Assembly: GCA_022825855.1 (NCBI GenBank)
Contig: JAJDWB010000009.1
Span: forward strand, 307,173-371,172
DNA length: 64,000 bases
Source: Dehalococcoidia bacterium
GTDB taxonomy: Bacteria; Chloroflexota; Dehalococcoidia; Bin125
Reading direction: 5' to 3'
The notes beneath the pieces are model-generated. The model was not told the origin of the DNA. It made no database searches and saw only the letters and a list, made by a program, of their open reading frames with translations. A program made the position numbers and the translations under genes. Positions 9,472 to 17,111 of this stretch are shown here, one piece after another. Positions within the stretch are counted from its first letter, which is position 1. Each line of letters opens with the position of its first letter.

Positions 9472-10209
9472 TCAGTTCGCACGCCGCTCCCGCATCCGAC
9501 GCTGCATCGCCGCCGACGGCTTGGCCGACTTGTGCCCGGTCTCGATCTTGTTGCGCACCTCGCGCAGCACTCGCGGCGCCAGCCGTTCCTCGTGCAGCAG
9601 CACGAACTCGATCACCGCCTCAGGATCCCGGATCGCCAACTCTCTCAGCGCCCAACTCAACGCCTTGACATGCAGGTCGGCGCGATCGTCAACGAACAAC
9701 TCGCAGATGGCCAGCGTCCGCGCCGCGTCGCCCGTGCCCAGGTGACGCTCATTCAGAGCAATCGTCGACACCAGACCGGCCCGCCGCCACCAGAAGTCCG
9801 ACGACGTCGCCCACCTCTGCACCCGCGCGTCCGTCACCAGACCCCGCTGCCAGGCCGGACCGCTCAGCTTGCGCGCAAAGTGATCGACCGAGGCCCAGCC
9901 GTCCATCGTCCGCCCCAGGCGCTCCAGCTCACGCCAGTTCAACAGCGCAAACGCCGGCCGGTGCATCCAGGCCAGATCGAACGCCACCATCCGCGACTCG
10001 TACGCCGGCCCATGCTCCGCCCGCCGCACGCGGCCGCTGCCGCCGTGCTCGATCAGCAGGTTGCACAACTCCAGCACATCCTCGCCCGGCGCCGACTTCA
10101 GTTCCTTCGCCTCCCGCCGCGCGATCTTGCGCAACTCCGGCGTCATCAACACCTCAGGTGAATCGAGAATCTCCCGCAACAGAGACTCACCGCGCTCAGC
10201 GATCGTCAC
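9472..10209 (-). CDS. DNA alkylation repair protein, AlkD-like HEAT-repeat glycosylase
   Basis: 245-aa all-helical protein resembling the AlkC/AlkD DNA alkylation repair family. The segment RWATSSDFWWRRAGLVS matches the AlkD motif containing the Trp and Asp of the DNA lesion pocket, and KALSWALRELAIRDP matches the second conserved Trp region. AlkD excises positively charged alkylated purines without base flipping. The start is GTG and overlaps the 3' end of the upstream FAD dehydrogenase by 14 bp, so the two are co-transcribed. The Lys/Arg-rich C-terminus (MQRRMRERRAN) may aid DNA binding. Confidence 0.78.
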   Translation of the reverse strand: MTIAERGESLLREILDSPEVLMTPELRKIARREAKELKSAPGEDVLELCNLLIEHGGSGRVRRAEHGPAYESRMVAFDLAWMHRPAFALLNWRELERLGRTMDGWASVDHFARKLSGPAWQRGLVTDARVQRWATSSDFWWRRAGLVSTIALNERHLGTGDAARTLAICELFVDDRADLHVKALSWALRELAIRDPEAVIEFVLLHEERLAPRVLREVRNKIETGHKSAKPSAAMQRRMRERRAN

Positions 10210-11677
10210 CGGCCGCGCTCCTCCCCGCGATCCGACCGAACACGCTGCCCGCCATCAATCCCGAGCCTCCCGCGTAGTTGTTGTAGAACAACCCGCCGAC
10301 CAGCTCGCCCGCTGCGTACAGACCCGCCATCGGCCGTTCCTCGGTATCAAGCACCTGTCCGCTGCGCGGATCGATCTTCAGACCGCCGAACGTAAACGTG
10401 ATCCCGCACGTCACGGCATAGCCCAGGTAGGGCGGCGAATCGAACGGCAGCGCCCAGTTGGACTTCGGCGGCCAGACGCTGTCGTCGGTGCTCACGCCGT
10501 CCAGCATCGATGGATTGAACCCCTCAATCTCGTCCCACCGGATCCCGGCGTTGTACTCGTCGATCGTCTCCGCCAGCAGTTCAGAATCGATCCCCAGCGA
10601 TTCCGCCAATTCCTCTATCGTGTCCGCCTGCGCCATCGTCGCCTGGCGCACCCGGTACTCGTCCCGCAGCAGACCCACCGTGCGCTGATCGAACAACTGG
10701 AACGCCACTCGCTGCGGTTGCTCCAGGATCTCCCGACCATACTTCGCGTACGTGTAGTTGCGGATATCGGCGCCCTCGTCGACGAAGCGCTGACCGTCGA
10801 TGTTCACGATCAGTCCGTACGGATACGAGTGCTTCTGGTAGAGGTCGGCCACGATCCGGTTCCCCGTCGGCGGCGCGTTCAGGTCCCAGGCGACCGCGTG
10901 CGCGCCCGACCAGTTGCCGAACGGCTGCGCCCCCGCATCGATCGCCGCCTGGATCGCATCGCCGGTGTTGAACCGCGACCCTCGCACTCTGGCCATGTCC
11001 CAACCTGGACCCAGGTAGCGCGTCCGCATCTCGATGTTCGCCTCGAACCCGCCCGCCGCCAGGACCACCGCGTCCGCTTCCAGCTCCTCGACATCGTCGT
11101 CCGTCCACAGCTCGACGCCGCCGATCCGACGTCCATCGCGCAGCAGGTTCACCACCTTGCTCCCGTATCGAACCCGGCAACCCGATCGCTCGACCGCCTC
11201 GAACTCCTGGTCCGACAGACCCTTGCCCGCCCCCACCGCCTCGACCGTCAGGCCGCCGTAGAACACGAGCTTGCCGCCGACCTCGTTCGCCTGCCGTCCG
11301 GTCATCAGCGCGAACTTCACGCCCTGCCCGTGCAGCCACTCCATCGTCGGCGCCGACTCGCGCACCAGCGCCGAGGCCATGCCGTCGTCGATCAACCCGT
11401 CCGTCACCCGGGCCAGGTCGTCGCGGAACTGCGCCGCCGAGTAGGACCCGACGTCGACCCGCTCGATCTCTGCCGCGCTCAGGTCCGGGATAATCCTCCG
11501 GATGTCCTCGATCCCGCCGTAGGGAAAGCGGAAGCCGCCGCCCGTGAAGTACGTGTTCCCGCCGCGCTCGCCCTCCGGCGCCTTCTCCAGCACGGTCACC
11601 TCCGCGCCGTGCTCTCGCGCCGACAGCGCCGCGCACAGCGCCGCGTTCCCGGCTCCCACCACGATCACATGCGTCAC
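10196..11677 (-). CDS. FAD-dependent dehydrogenase, fumarate reductase/tricarballylate dehydrogenase-like
   Basis: 493-aa flavoprotein of the FAD_binding_2 family. The N-terminal dinucleotide fold IVVGAGNAALCAALSAREHG is followed by EKAPEGERGGNTYFTGG. The C-terminal FAD segment TFGGLKIDPRSGQVLD...GLYAAGELVGG closes the fold. The nearest named relatives by motif are tricarballylate dehydrogenase (TcuA), 3-ketosteroid dehydrogenase and soluble fumarate reductases; the substrate is unknown. A GTG start (GTGACG) overlaps the stop of the upstream MFS gene (GTGA, 11674-11677), so transporter and dehydrogenase form one transcript. This layout recalls tcuA-tcuC but the transporter family differs. Confidence 0.85.
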   Translation of the reverse strand: MTHVIVVGAGNAALCAALSAREHGAEVTVLEKAPEGERGGNTYFTGGGFRFPYGGIEDIRRIIPDLSAAEIERVDVGSYSAAQFRDDLARVTDGLIDDGMASALVRESAPTMEWLHGQGVKFALMTGRQANEVGGKLVFYGGLTVEAVGAGKGLSDQEFEAVERSGCRVRYGSKVVNLLRDGRRIGGVELWTDDDVEELEADAVVLAAGGFEANIEMRTRYLGPGWDMARVRGSRFNTGDAIQAAIDAGAQPFGNWSGAHAVAWDLNAPPTGNRIVADLYQKHSYPYGLIVNIDGQRFVDEGADIRNYTYAKYGREILEQPQRVAFQLFDQRTVGLLRDEYRVRQATMAQADTIEELAESLGIDSELLAETIDEYNAGIRWDEIEGFNPSMLDGVSTDDSVWPPKSNWALPFDSPPYLGYAVTCGITFTFGGLKIDPRSGQVLDTEERPMAGLYAAGELVGGLFYNNYAGGSGLMAGSVFGRIAGRSAAGDDR

Positions 11678-13323
11678 GTCAGCTCCTTCCGCGCTCCGCC
11701 GACTTGCGAGACCCGCTCGCCGTCGGCGCCGTTGCGTCCGTTTCTCGGTTGCAAGGCCGCCTTCTGACCTCTGAACAGCGGCACCATCGCCGATATCTCG
11801 CCCTCGATCGCAACCCGCACAACCTTCACGCCCTCCGCCGCCTTGACCGCCGCCTTCTCCGCCGCCACCCGCACCCCGCGCTGCCCGCCGAACAGCGACA
11901 GCAGGATCGCCGGCGACGCCGCGATCGCTGCGACGACCAGCGCCGTGCGGAAGCCCTGCATCACCGCTTCGCCGCTCTCTGCCGAGACCCCGTGGTCGAT
12001 CGCAAAGCTGGCCGCCACCGACGCCATCACCGCCACCCCGACCGAGGTGCCGAACGCGTTGCCGAACGTGCGCGCCGTCGTCTGCGAGGCCGACGCCGTG
12101 CCCAGCCGTTCGGGCGGCACCGCCGACATGATCACCGACGTGTTCGGCGAACTGAACGTCGAAGTGCCGATCCCCAGCAACAGCATCCGCATCGCGAAAT
12201 CAACCGGCGACGTGTCGGCGGTCGTCCTCGAGAGCAGAAACAGCGACAGGCAAACAATCACCATCCCGGCCGTAGTCAATGGCCGCGACCCGAACCGATC
12301 CGACAAGCGCCCCGAGATCGGCGACCAGAGCAGCATCATCAGCGACAGCGGCATCATCATCAACGCCGTCTCGGTCGGCGTGAACCCGCGCCCGTCCTGC
12401 AGCAGCGTCGGCACCAGGTAGAAGGTGAAACTCATCCCGAAGAACTGCAGAATCGCCGCCAGGATGCCGAAGGAGAACCCGCGCCCCTTGAACAGCGCCA
12501 GGTCGACCACCGGCGATGGCGATCGCCGTTCGACGATGATGAACCAGACCGTGAAGACCAGGCCCGCCGCAATCACGACCGTCACCATCGGCGACGTCAG
12601 TCCGAGATCTCGCGCGCGATTGATCCCGAAGGTCAAGCAGGCCAGCATCCCGAACAGCAGGATCGCGCCCGGCACATCCAGACCCTTGGGCCGCTGCTCG
12701 CTCGGCGCGTCTCTGAGCAGGCGCCAGGCCAGCACCGCGGCAATCAGACCGAACGGCACCCGCGTCCAGAAGATCGCCCGCCAATCCAGCAGGTCGATCA
12801 ACACCCCACCCAGGATCGGCCCGGCCGCCGCCCCCGCGCCCACCGTGGAGACAATCAGTCCCAGTCCCGTGCCCCGCTTCGACGGCGGGAACGCCGCCGT
12901 GATGATCGCCGCCCCGTTGGCCATCGTCATCGACGCGCCAATCGCCTGCAGCACCCGCGAGCCGACTAGCTCCTCCAGCGAACCTGAGATTGCCGACAGC
13001 AGCGTCGCCACGGTGAAGACCACGTAGCCCCAGGCATAGAGCTTCTTGCGCCCGTACAGATCGCCCAGCCGGCCCATGGTCAGCGACAGACCCGTACTGA
13101 CCACAATGAACGCCAGCGCCACCCAGATCACGTCGTCCAGCGGCCGCTCGAACTCGTCCTTCAACGTCGGCAGCGCAATATTCGTGATCGTGTTGTCCAT
13201 GACACCGAGGAAGGTGCCCACGCAAACCACGATCGCCGCGACCCAGTGATAGGGAATCGGACCCAAATCGGGTCCGCTGACCAGTGGCCGGTCGTCCTGT
13301 GGCGGACCGTCGCGCTGCGCCAT
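11674..13323 (-). CDS. MFS transporter, DHA2 (EmrB/QacA-type, 14 TM)
   Basis: 549-aa major facilitator with hydrophobic segments typical of 14-TM drug:H+ antiporters. Motif A appears as MGRLGDLYGRKKLY, and motif C-like GLGLIVSTVGAGAAAGPILGG lies in TM5. The N-terminus shows the DHA2 start signature FLGVMDNTITNIALPTL. I chose ATG 13323 (MAQRDG) over an upstream ATG at 13371 because GAAGGGG lies at the right distance before it. The C-terminus has a long charged tail. It is cotranscribed with the FAD dehydrogenase. The substrate is unknown; export of a toxic or modified compound is the family role. Confidence 0.9.
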   Translation of the reverse strand: MAQRDGPPQDDRPLVSGPDLGPIPYHWVAAIVVCVGTFLGVMDNTITNIALPTLKDEFERPLDDVIWVALAFIVVSTGLSLTMGRLGDLYGRKKLYAWGYVVFTVATLLSAISGSLEELVGSRVLQAIGASMTMANGAAIITAAFPPSKRGTGLGLIVSTVGAGAAAGPILGGVLIDLLDWRAIFWTRVPFGLIAAVLAWRLLRDAPSEQRPKGLDVPGAILLFGMLACLTFGINRARDLGLTSPMVTVVIAAGLVFTVWFIIVERRSPSPVVDLALFKGRGFSFGILAAILQFFGMSFTFYLVPTLLQDGRGFTPTETALMMMPLSLMMLLWSPISGRLSDRFGSRPLTTAGMVIVCLSLFLLSRTTADTSPVDFAMRMLLLGIGTSTFSSPNTSVIMSAVPPERLGTASASQTTARTFGNAFGTSVGVAVMASVAASFAIDHGVSAESGEAVMQGFRTALVVAAIAASPAILLSLFGGQRGVRVAAEKAAVKAAEGVKVVRVAIEGEISAMVPLFRGQKAALQPRNGRNGADGERVSQVGGARKELT

Positions 13324-13377
13324 CGCCGCCCCTTCGCAGCCCGGTCCGGAGGCGCTCCGGATCCGCCGCATCGTCAG

Positions 13378-13409
13378 TTTAGTTGGCCACTTCGCCCGGA
13401 CGAACTAAA
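13378..13409. promoter_or_regulatory. Inverted repeat TTTAGTT-N18-AACTAAA upstream of the MFS gene
   Basis: Seven-base arms at 13378-13384 and 13403-13409 pair perfectly around 18 bases. They lie 55-86 bases upstream of the MFS start on the minus strand. The arms are AT-rich inside very GC-rich DNA, as expected for a dimeric repressor operator (TetR or MarR types commonly sit next to efflux genes). No regulator gene is adjacent. Confidence 0.5.
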
Positions 13410-13575
13410 TTCCCGACACTCCCGATCCCGCTGAAGGCGGTATCATAGAACGCAAGTGCTCACTCAGCGAGCGCTGAACCATGTTCGCATCGCCGGCAGG
13501 ACCAGCCATGATCACCACGCGATCCCACTCGACCGAGCCCCGCATTCCCCACCGTGAGCTGACCTGCCACCGACA

Positions 13576-13625
13576 GAATCTGACCTCGCTCACCCTCATC
13601 CACCCAAATCTGACCAAATCTGACA
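13576..13625 (+). promoter_or_regulatory. Three direct repeats AATCTGAC upstream of the UGSC operon
   Basis: The remaining non-coding DNA between the MFS gene and 13714 contains GAATCTGACC (13576-13585), AAATCTGACC (13606-13615) and AAATCTGACA (13616-13625). The spacings are 30 and 10 bp, i.e. whole helical turns, so all three face the same side of the DNA. They sit about 90-140 bases before the 351-aa gene and look like a multi-site operator or activator array. No convincing gene is present in 13410-13701. Confidence 0.45.
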
Positions 13626-13701
13626 TCCCTCACCCCCGGATCCACGCCCACAGCGCAGCAATCGCCCATATCCTCCGCGATACCCCCGAAAATTCAGTCT
13701 C

Positions 13702-13713
13702 TAGACTCATCCC
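13702..13713 (+). promoter_or_regulatory. Extended -10 box of a probably leaderless promoter
   Basis: TAGACT (13702-13707) is followed by six bases and then the ATG at 13714, with no Shine-Dalgarno site. A transcript from this box would begin at or next to the start codon. The same TANNNT-6-ATG spacing recurs before 16602, 24658 and 35575 (minus). Confidence 0.5.
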
Positions 13714-14769
13714 ATGACCACGACACACACGATCGACGACGAACTTTCCGCCATTGACTTCTGCTACGAGCAGGGCTGGACCGACGGGCTGCCCGTCGTC
13801 CCGCCCGCCCGCGAGCGCGTCGAACGGTTCCTGATGGCCGCCGGACGGCCGGCCGAGGAGGTCGTCGCCCGCCACCCGGCCACCGGCCGCGAGTGCAGCG
13901 TCCAGTCGGCAGCGATCAACGCCGTCATGGCCGGCTGCCTGCCGCAGTACTTCCCGACCGTGCTCGCCGCGCTCGAGGCGATGAACGAGGACGCCTACAA
14001 CTTCCACGGCTCCACCGCCAGCACCGGCGGCTCGACGCCCGTCGTGGTCGTCTCCGGCGACATCCGCGACGAGATCGGCATGAACGCCGGCGTCAACGTC
14101 TTCGGACCCGGCAACCGCGCCAACGCCACCATCGGCCGCGCCGTTCGCCTGATCATCATGAACGTCTTCCAGATGATCCCCGGTGTCTCCGACCGCTCAA
14201 CCACCGGCTGGCCGGGCAAGTACGCCTGCTGCATCGCTGAGAACATCCTCAACAGCCCCTGGGAACCGCTGCACGAGTCTCTCGGCTTCCCGTCCGAAGT
14301 CTCGACCGCCACCGTCTTCGCCGCCTCGGGCTTCTACAACATCGAAAATCACTACACCAGCGAACCCGAAGCCCTGCTCGACACCTTCGCCGACGCCATG
14401 GCCTCCCTCGGCGCGCTCACCGACGGCCAATCGCTCGTCGTCATGTCGCCCGAGCACGCCGAGATCGCCGCCTCGAGCGGCATGTCCCGCCAGGACGTGC
14501 AGGCCTACCTCTTCGACCGTGCCAACCGCAGTCGCGACACGATGGAGCGCGTCGGCAAGTGGCCCAAGGGCCAGCCGCTGGACGGTCTAGCCGAACGGCC
14601 CATGGACATGACCGAGAACGTTTTCCACCGAGGCCGCAGCCCGGAGGACATCCTCCTGGTCGTCGCCGGCGGCGAGGCCGGCGGACACTCCGCCTTCCTC
14701 CCCTCCTGGAGCCGCGGCCGCAACTCGATCTACCAGACCAAAGCAATCGGCGTCTGCCTTGACTGCTAG
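13714..14769 (+). CDS. Conserved 351-aa protein of unknown function, upstream partner of the UGSC selenoprotein
   Basis: I cannot assign a family with certainty. The protein is soluble, with no signal peptide or membrane helix. It opens with DFCYEQGWTDGLPVVPPARERVERF, a striking Pro/aromatic block, and contains several Gly/Ser loops: GSTASTGGSTPVVVVSG, VFGPGNRANATIGRA and GGEAGGHSAFLPSW. Cysteines occur at CSVQSA, AGCLPQ, the pair YACCIAEN, and a C-terminal CLDC motif at the very end. The next gene, 21 bases downstream with its own GGGGAG site, is the UGSC selenoprotein, so the two probably act together, perhaps as enzyme and redox partner or as two subunits. Translation looks leaderless (TAGACT six bases before ATG). 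Confidence 0.75.
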   Translation: MTTTHTIDDELSAIDFCYEQGWTDGLPVVPPARERVERFLMAAGRPAEEVVARHPATGRECSVQSAAINAVMAGCLPQYFPTVLAALEAMNEDAYNFHGSTASTGGSTPVVVVSGDIRDEIGMNAGVNVFGPGNRANATIGRAVRLIIMNVFQMIPGVSDRSTTGWPGKYACCIAENILNSPWEPLHESLGFPSEVSTATVFAASGFYNIENHYTSEPEALLDTFADAMASLGALTDGQSLVVMSPEHAEIAASSGMSRQDVQAYLFDRANRSRDTMERVGKWPKGQPLDGLAERPMDMTENVFHRGRSPEDILLVVAGGEAGGHSAFLPSWSRGRNSIYQTKAIGVCLDC

Positions 14770-14790
14770 TCACGCTGCGGGGAGCACACC

Positions 14791-15318
14791 ATGACCCTCG
14801 AACTGCTCGATCCGACCGGAGAACCCGCGCCCACCGGCTTCTGCGCCGCGCCCCGCCTGACGGCGCTGGACGGCCTCCGCATCGGCCTCTTCTCCAACGG
14901 CAAGGTCAACGCCGACACCCTGCTGCGCTACACGGCCGAGGTCTTCGAACGCGAGGCCGGCTGCCGCATCGCGATCGACTCGGGCAAGCCCAACGCCAGC
15001 CGGATCGCCGAGCCGCAGGTGCTGGAGCGGATCGCCAACGATGTCGACTTCCTCATCACCGCGGTCGGCGATTGAGGCTCCTGCTCAACGTGCAGTGTGC
15101 ACGACGGCATCAGCTTCGAGCAGTACGGCAAGCCCGGTCTCGTCCTCTGCACGCATCCGTTCGACCCCACCGGCCGGATGATCGCACGCACCCTCGGCAT
15201 GCCCGACTTCCAGTACGCCCTCGTCGACCACCCCATCGGCAGCGCGAGCGTCGAAGAGCTGCAAACCAGGGCGCTCGACGCCTACCACCAGGGCAGCCGC
15301 ATCCTGCTGGGACGCTAG
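14791..15318 (+). CDS. UGSC-family selenoprotein (in-frame UGA = Sec95)
   Basis: A single reading frame of 176 codons runs from ATG 14791 to TAG 15316-15318 with one internal TGA at 15073-15075. Reading the TGA as selenocysteine gives ...FLITAVGD-U-GSCSTCSVHDG..., the eponymous UGSC motif with U95, C98 and C101 (U-x2-C-x2-C). Both flanks are clearly coding: ALDGLRIGLFSNGKVNADTL before it, and GKPGLVLCTHPFDPTGRMIA and YALVDHPIGSASVEELQ after it. An ordinary gene caller would split this into a 94-aa ORF and a fragment. A GGGGAG site precedes the start. A hairpin fitting bacterial SECIS rules follows the TGA (15082-15109). UGSC proteins are a known selenoprotein family of marine bacteria with no established reaction; a thiol/selenol redox role is inferred from the U-x2-C motif. 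Confidence 0.9.
15082..15109 (+). promoter_or_regulatory. Putative bacterial SECIS element
   Basis: Hairpin directly after the UGA: an upper stem CGTGC (15089-15093) with GCACG (15099-15103) closing a five-base loop AGTGT, and a lower TGC/GCA stem (15082-15084 with 15107-15109) across an internal loop. The apical loop starts 18 bases after the UGA and has G as its second base. Both fit the published bSECIS rules (16-37 nt spacing, G among the first two loop bases). It would recruit SelB with Sec-tRNA. Confidence 0.7.
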
Positions 15319-15322
15319 TCCC

Positions 15323-15344
15323 GGAGCTCCCCTGCGGGAGCTCC
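15323..15344. terminator. Bidirectional terminator hairpin
   Basis: GGAGCTCCC (15323-15331) pairs perfectly with GGGAGCTCC (15336-15344) around the loop CTGC. It sits between the convergent UGSC gene and the acyl-CoA dehydrogenase gene, so it can serve both transcripts. Confidence 0.65.
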
Positions 15345-15348
15345 CGAT

Positions 15349-16503
15349 TCACTCGGGACCGACCAGCTCCCGGCCGATCAGCATTCGCCGCACTTCCGAC
15401 GTGCCCGCGCCAATCTCCAGCAGCTTTGCGTCCCGCACGTAGCGCGAGACCCGGCTCTCGTTCATGTAGCCGTAGCCGCCGTGAATCTGGACCGCCTTGT
15501 CCGCTACCCGGCTGGACATCTCCGCCGAGTAGAGAATCGCCGCGGCCGCCTCTTTGTTGCTGCGGATGCCCCTCGCCGCCGACTCTTCGACCACGTGCGC
15601 CGTTCGGTACACGAGCCAGCGAGCCGCTTCGAGTTCCGTGTACATGTCGGCCAGCATCGCCTGGATCAGTTGGAAATCGCCGATCCGCTGACCGAACTGC
15701 CGCCGATTGCGCGCATACGCAATCGCCTCGTCCAGCGCCGCCTGCGCAATGCCCAGCGGCTCGCCCGCCAGGAATGCCCGCTCCACCGCCAGCCCCTGCA
15801 TCATCACACCCGCGCCCGATCCCTCGCCACGCAACACGTTCGCCGCCGGCACGATGCAATCCTCAAGGATCAACTCGGCCGTCGGCGAACCTCGGTGGCC
15901 GACCTTGTCCAGCACCTGCCCGACACTGAATCCATCAAAGCCCGATTCGACAATGAACGCCGTCACCCCCCGCGATCCCGCTTCGGGATCCGTCTTCGCG
16001 TACAGCACCAGCGTGTCGGCAACCGATCCGTTGGTGATGAACATCTTCGAGCCGTTCAGCCGATAGACGTCGCCGTCGCGGACCGCGGTCGTCCGGATGC
16101 CCATCGCGTCCGAGCCCGCCTCCGGCTCCGTCAGCGCCAGCGCGCCAATCTGCGTGCCGTCGCACAGACCGGGAAGATACTGTCGCTTCTGCGCTTCGTT
16201 ACCGTTCGCCGCCAGATTGTTCGCGCACAGGTTAGCGTGCGCTCCGTAAGACAACGCAACCGACGCGCTCGCCCGCGCAATCTCTTCCGTTGCAATCACT
16301 CCGGCCAGCAGGCCCGCGTTGGAGCCGCCGTACTTTTCGTCAATCGTCACACCCAGCAGTCCCAGTTCACCCAGCATCGGCCACAGGTGCTTGGGAAACT
16401 GATCGTCGCGATCAATATCATCGGCAATCGGATCGATCTCTGCGCGTACAAAGTCTCGCACGCTCTGTTGTACTAATCGTTCGGCCTCCGCCAGTTCAAT
16501 CAT
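15349..16503 (-). CDS. Acyl-CoA dehydrogenase, isovaleryl-CoA dehydrogenase-like
   Basis: 384-aa FAD acyl-CoA dehydrogenase. Family motifs: ALTEPEAGSDAMGIRTTA (FAD/substrate site), MFITNGSVADTLVLYAKT, and the C-terminal QIHGGYGYMNESRVSRYVRDAKL with GAGTSEVRRMLIGREL. The catalytic base appears to be the Glu in MMQGLAVERAFLAGEPLG, i.e. the isovaleryl-CoA dehydrogenase position rather than the usual position near the C-terminus. That supports a branched-chain substrate such as in leucine catabolism. I start at ATG 16503 (MIELAEAERL), preceded by GAAGGA; the Arg-rich 20 residues upstream are unlikely to be translated. Confidence 0.9.
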   Translation of the reverse strand: MIELAEAERLVQQSVRDFVRAEIDPIADDIDRDDQFPKHLWPMLGELGLLGVTIDEKYGGSNAGLLAGVIATEEIARASASVALSYGAHANLCANNLAANGNEAQKRQYLPGLCDGTQIGALALTEPEAGSDAMGIRTTAVRDGDVYRLNGSKMFITNGSVADTLVLYAKTDPEAGSRGVTAFIVESGFDGFSVGQVLDKVGHRGSPTAELILEDCIVPAANVLRGEGSGAGVMMQGLAVERAFLAGEPLGIAQAALDEAIAYARNRRQFGQRIGDFQLIQAMLADMYTELEAARWLVYRTAHVVEESAARGIRSNKEAAAAILYSAEMSSRVADKAVQIHGGYGYMNESRVSRYVRDAKLLEIGAGTSEVRRMLIGRELVGPE

Positions 16504-16589
16504 CGTTGCCGCATCCTTCACCCGGCGTCGCCGCCTGATCGCACGTCGAGGATACATCCGCACCGACCGGTGCCCCGCCGCTCCGCTGG

Positions 16590-16601
16590 TAGAATCCGCC
16601 C
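16590..16601 (+). promoter_or_regulatory. -10 box of a probably leaderless lutC promoter
   Basis: TAGAAT at 16590-16595, then six bases, then ATG 16602, with no Shine-Dalgarno sequence. This gives the same geometry as the promoter before 13714. Confidence 0.5.
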
Positions 16602-17111
16602 ATGATCACGGCCAGCGACCGCGGCACGCAGTTCGCCGAGGCCTTGCACGGCGCGCAGGGCGAGATCGCCTGGTTCGACTCCTGGGACGACATCTGGGAC
16701 TTCGCCGCCTCCCTGTCTGACGACACACCGGTCGTCTCTCCGGCGGCCCATCAATTCCTCCAGCGCGGCGACCTACCCGATGCCGACGACCCGCTCCGCT
16801 CAATCGCCGATCGCCCCGTCGGAGTCACCGTCGCCGCCCTGGGCATCGCCGAGACCGGTTCACTGCTGCTGATCGAGCGCGCTCCAATAGACCGCGCCGT
16901 CTCGCTGCTGACCCGGCACCTGGTGATCGCGGTCGGCCAGGACGATCTCCTTGACGAACTCGCCGACGGCTTCCGTTGGCTCGCCCAGCAGCCGCGCGCC
17001 GCCGCCTATGCGACGTTTGTCACCGGACCGTCGCGCACCGCCGATATCGAGCGCTCGCTCACCATCGGCGTACAGGGCCCGAGCCGACTGACGGCGGCGG
17101 TGCTGACATGA
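16602..17111 (+). CDS. lutC: LutC/LldG-type lactate utilisation protein
   Basis: 169-aa member of the LutC/YkgG (DUF162) family, the small subunit of the LutABC iron-sulfur L-lactate oxidation system. The diagnostic blocks are GIAETGSLLLIERAPIDRAV and, at the C-terminus, FVTGPSRTADIERSLTIGVQGP, the conserved family signature. It overlaps the next gene by ATGA (17108-17111). With the LutB-LutA fusion downstream it makes a complete Lut system, although neighbouring genes do not prove that lactate is the substrate. Confidence 0.88.
   Translation: MITASDRGTQFAEALHGAQGEIAWFDSWDDIWDFAASLSDDTPVVSPAAHQFLQRGDLPDADDPLRSIADRPVGVTVAALGIAETGSLLLIERAPIDRAVSLLTRHLVIAVGQDDLLDELADGFRWLAQQPRAAAYATFVTGPSRTADIERSLTIGVQGPSRLTAAVLT

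Noticed and set aside
13405..13626. 73-aa minus-strand frame upstream of the UGSC operon
   Set aside because: No ribosome site, no recognisable pattern, and it runs over the phased direct repeats.
15073..15075. TGA as a true stop, giving a 94-aa truncated protein
   Set aside because: The frame continues with family-like residues to a TAG, the motif reads U-GSC, and a SECIS-like hairpin follows.
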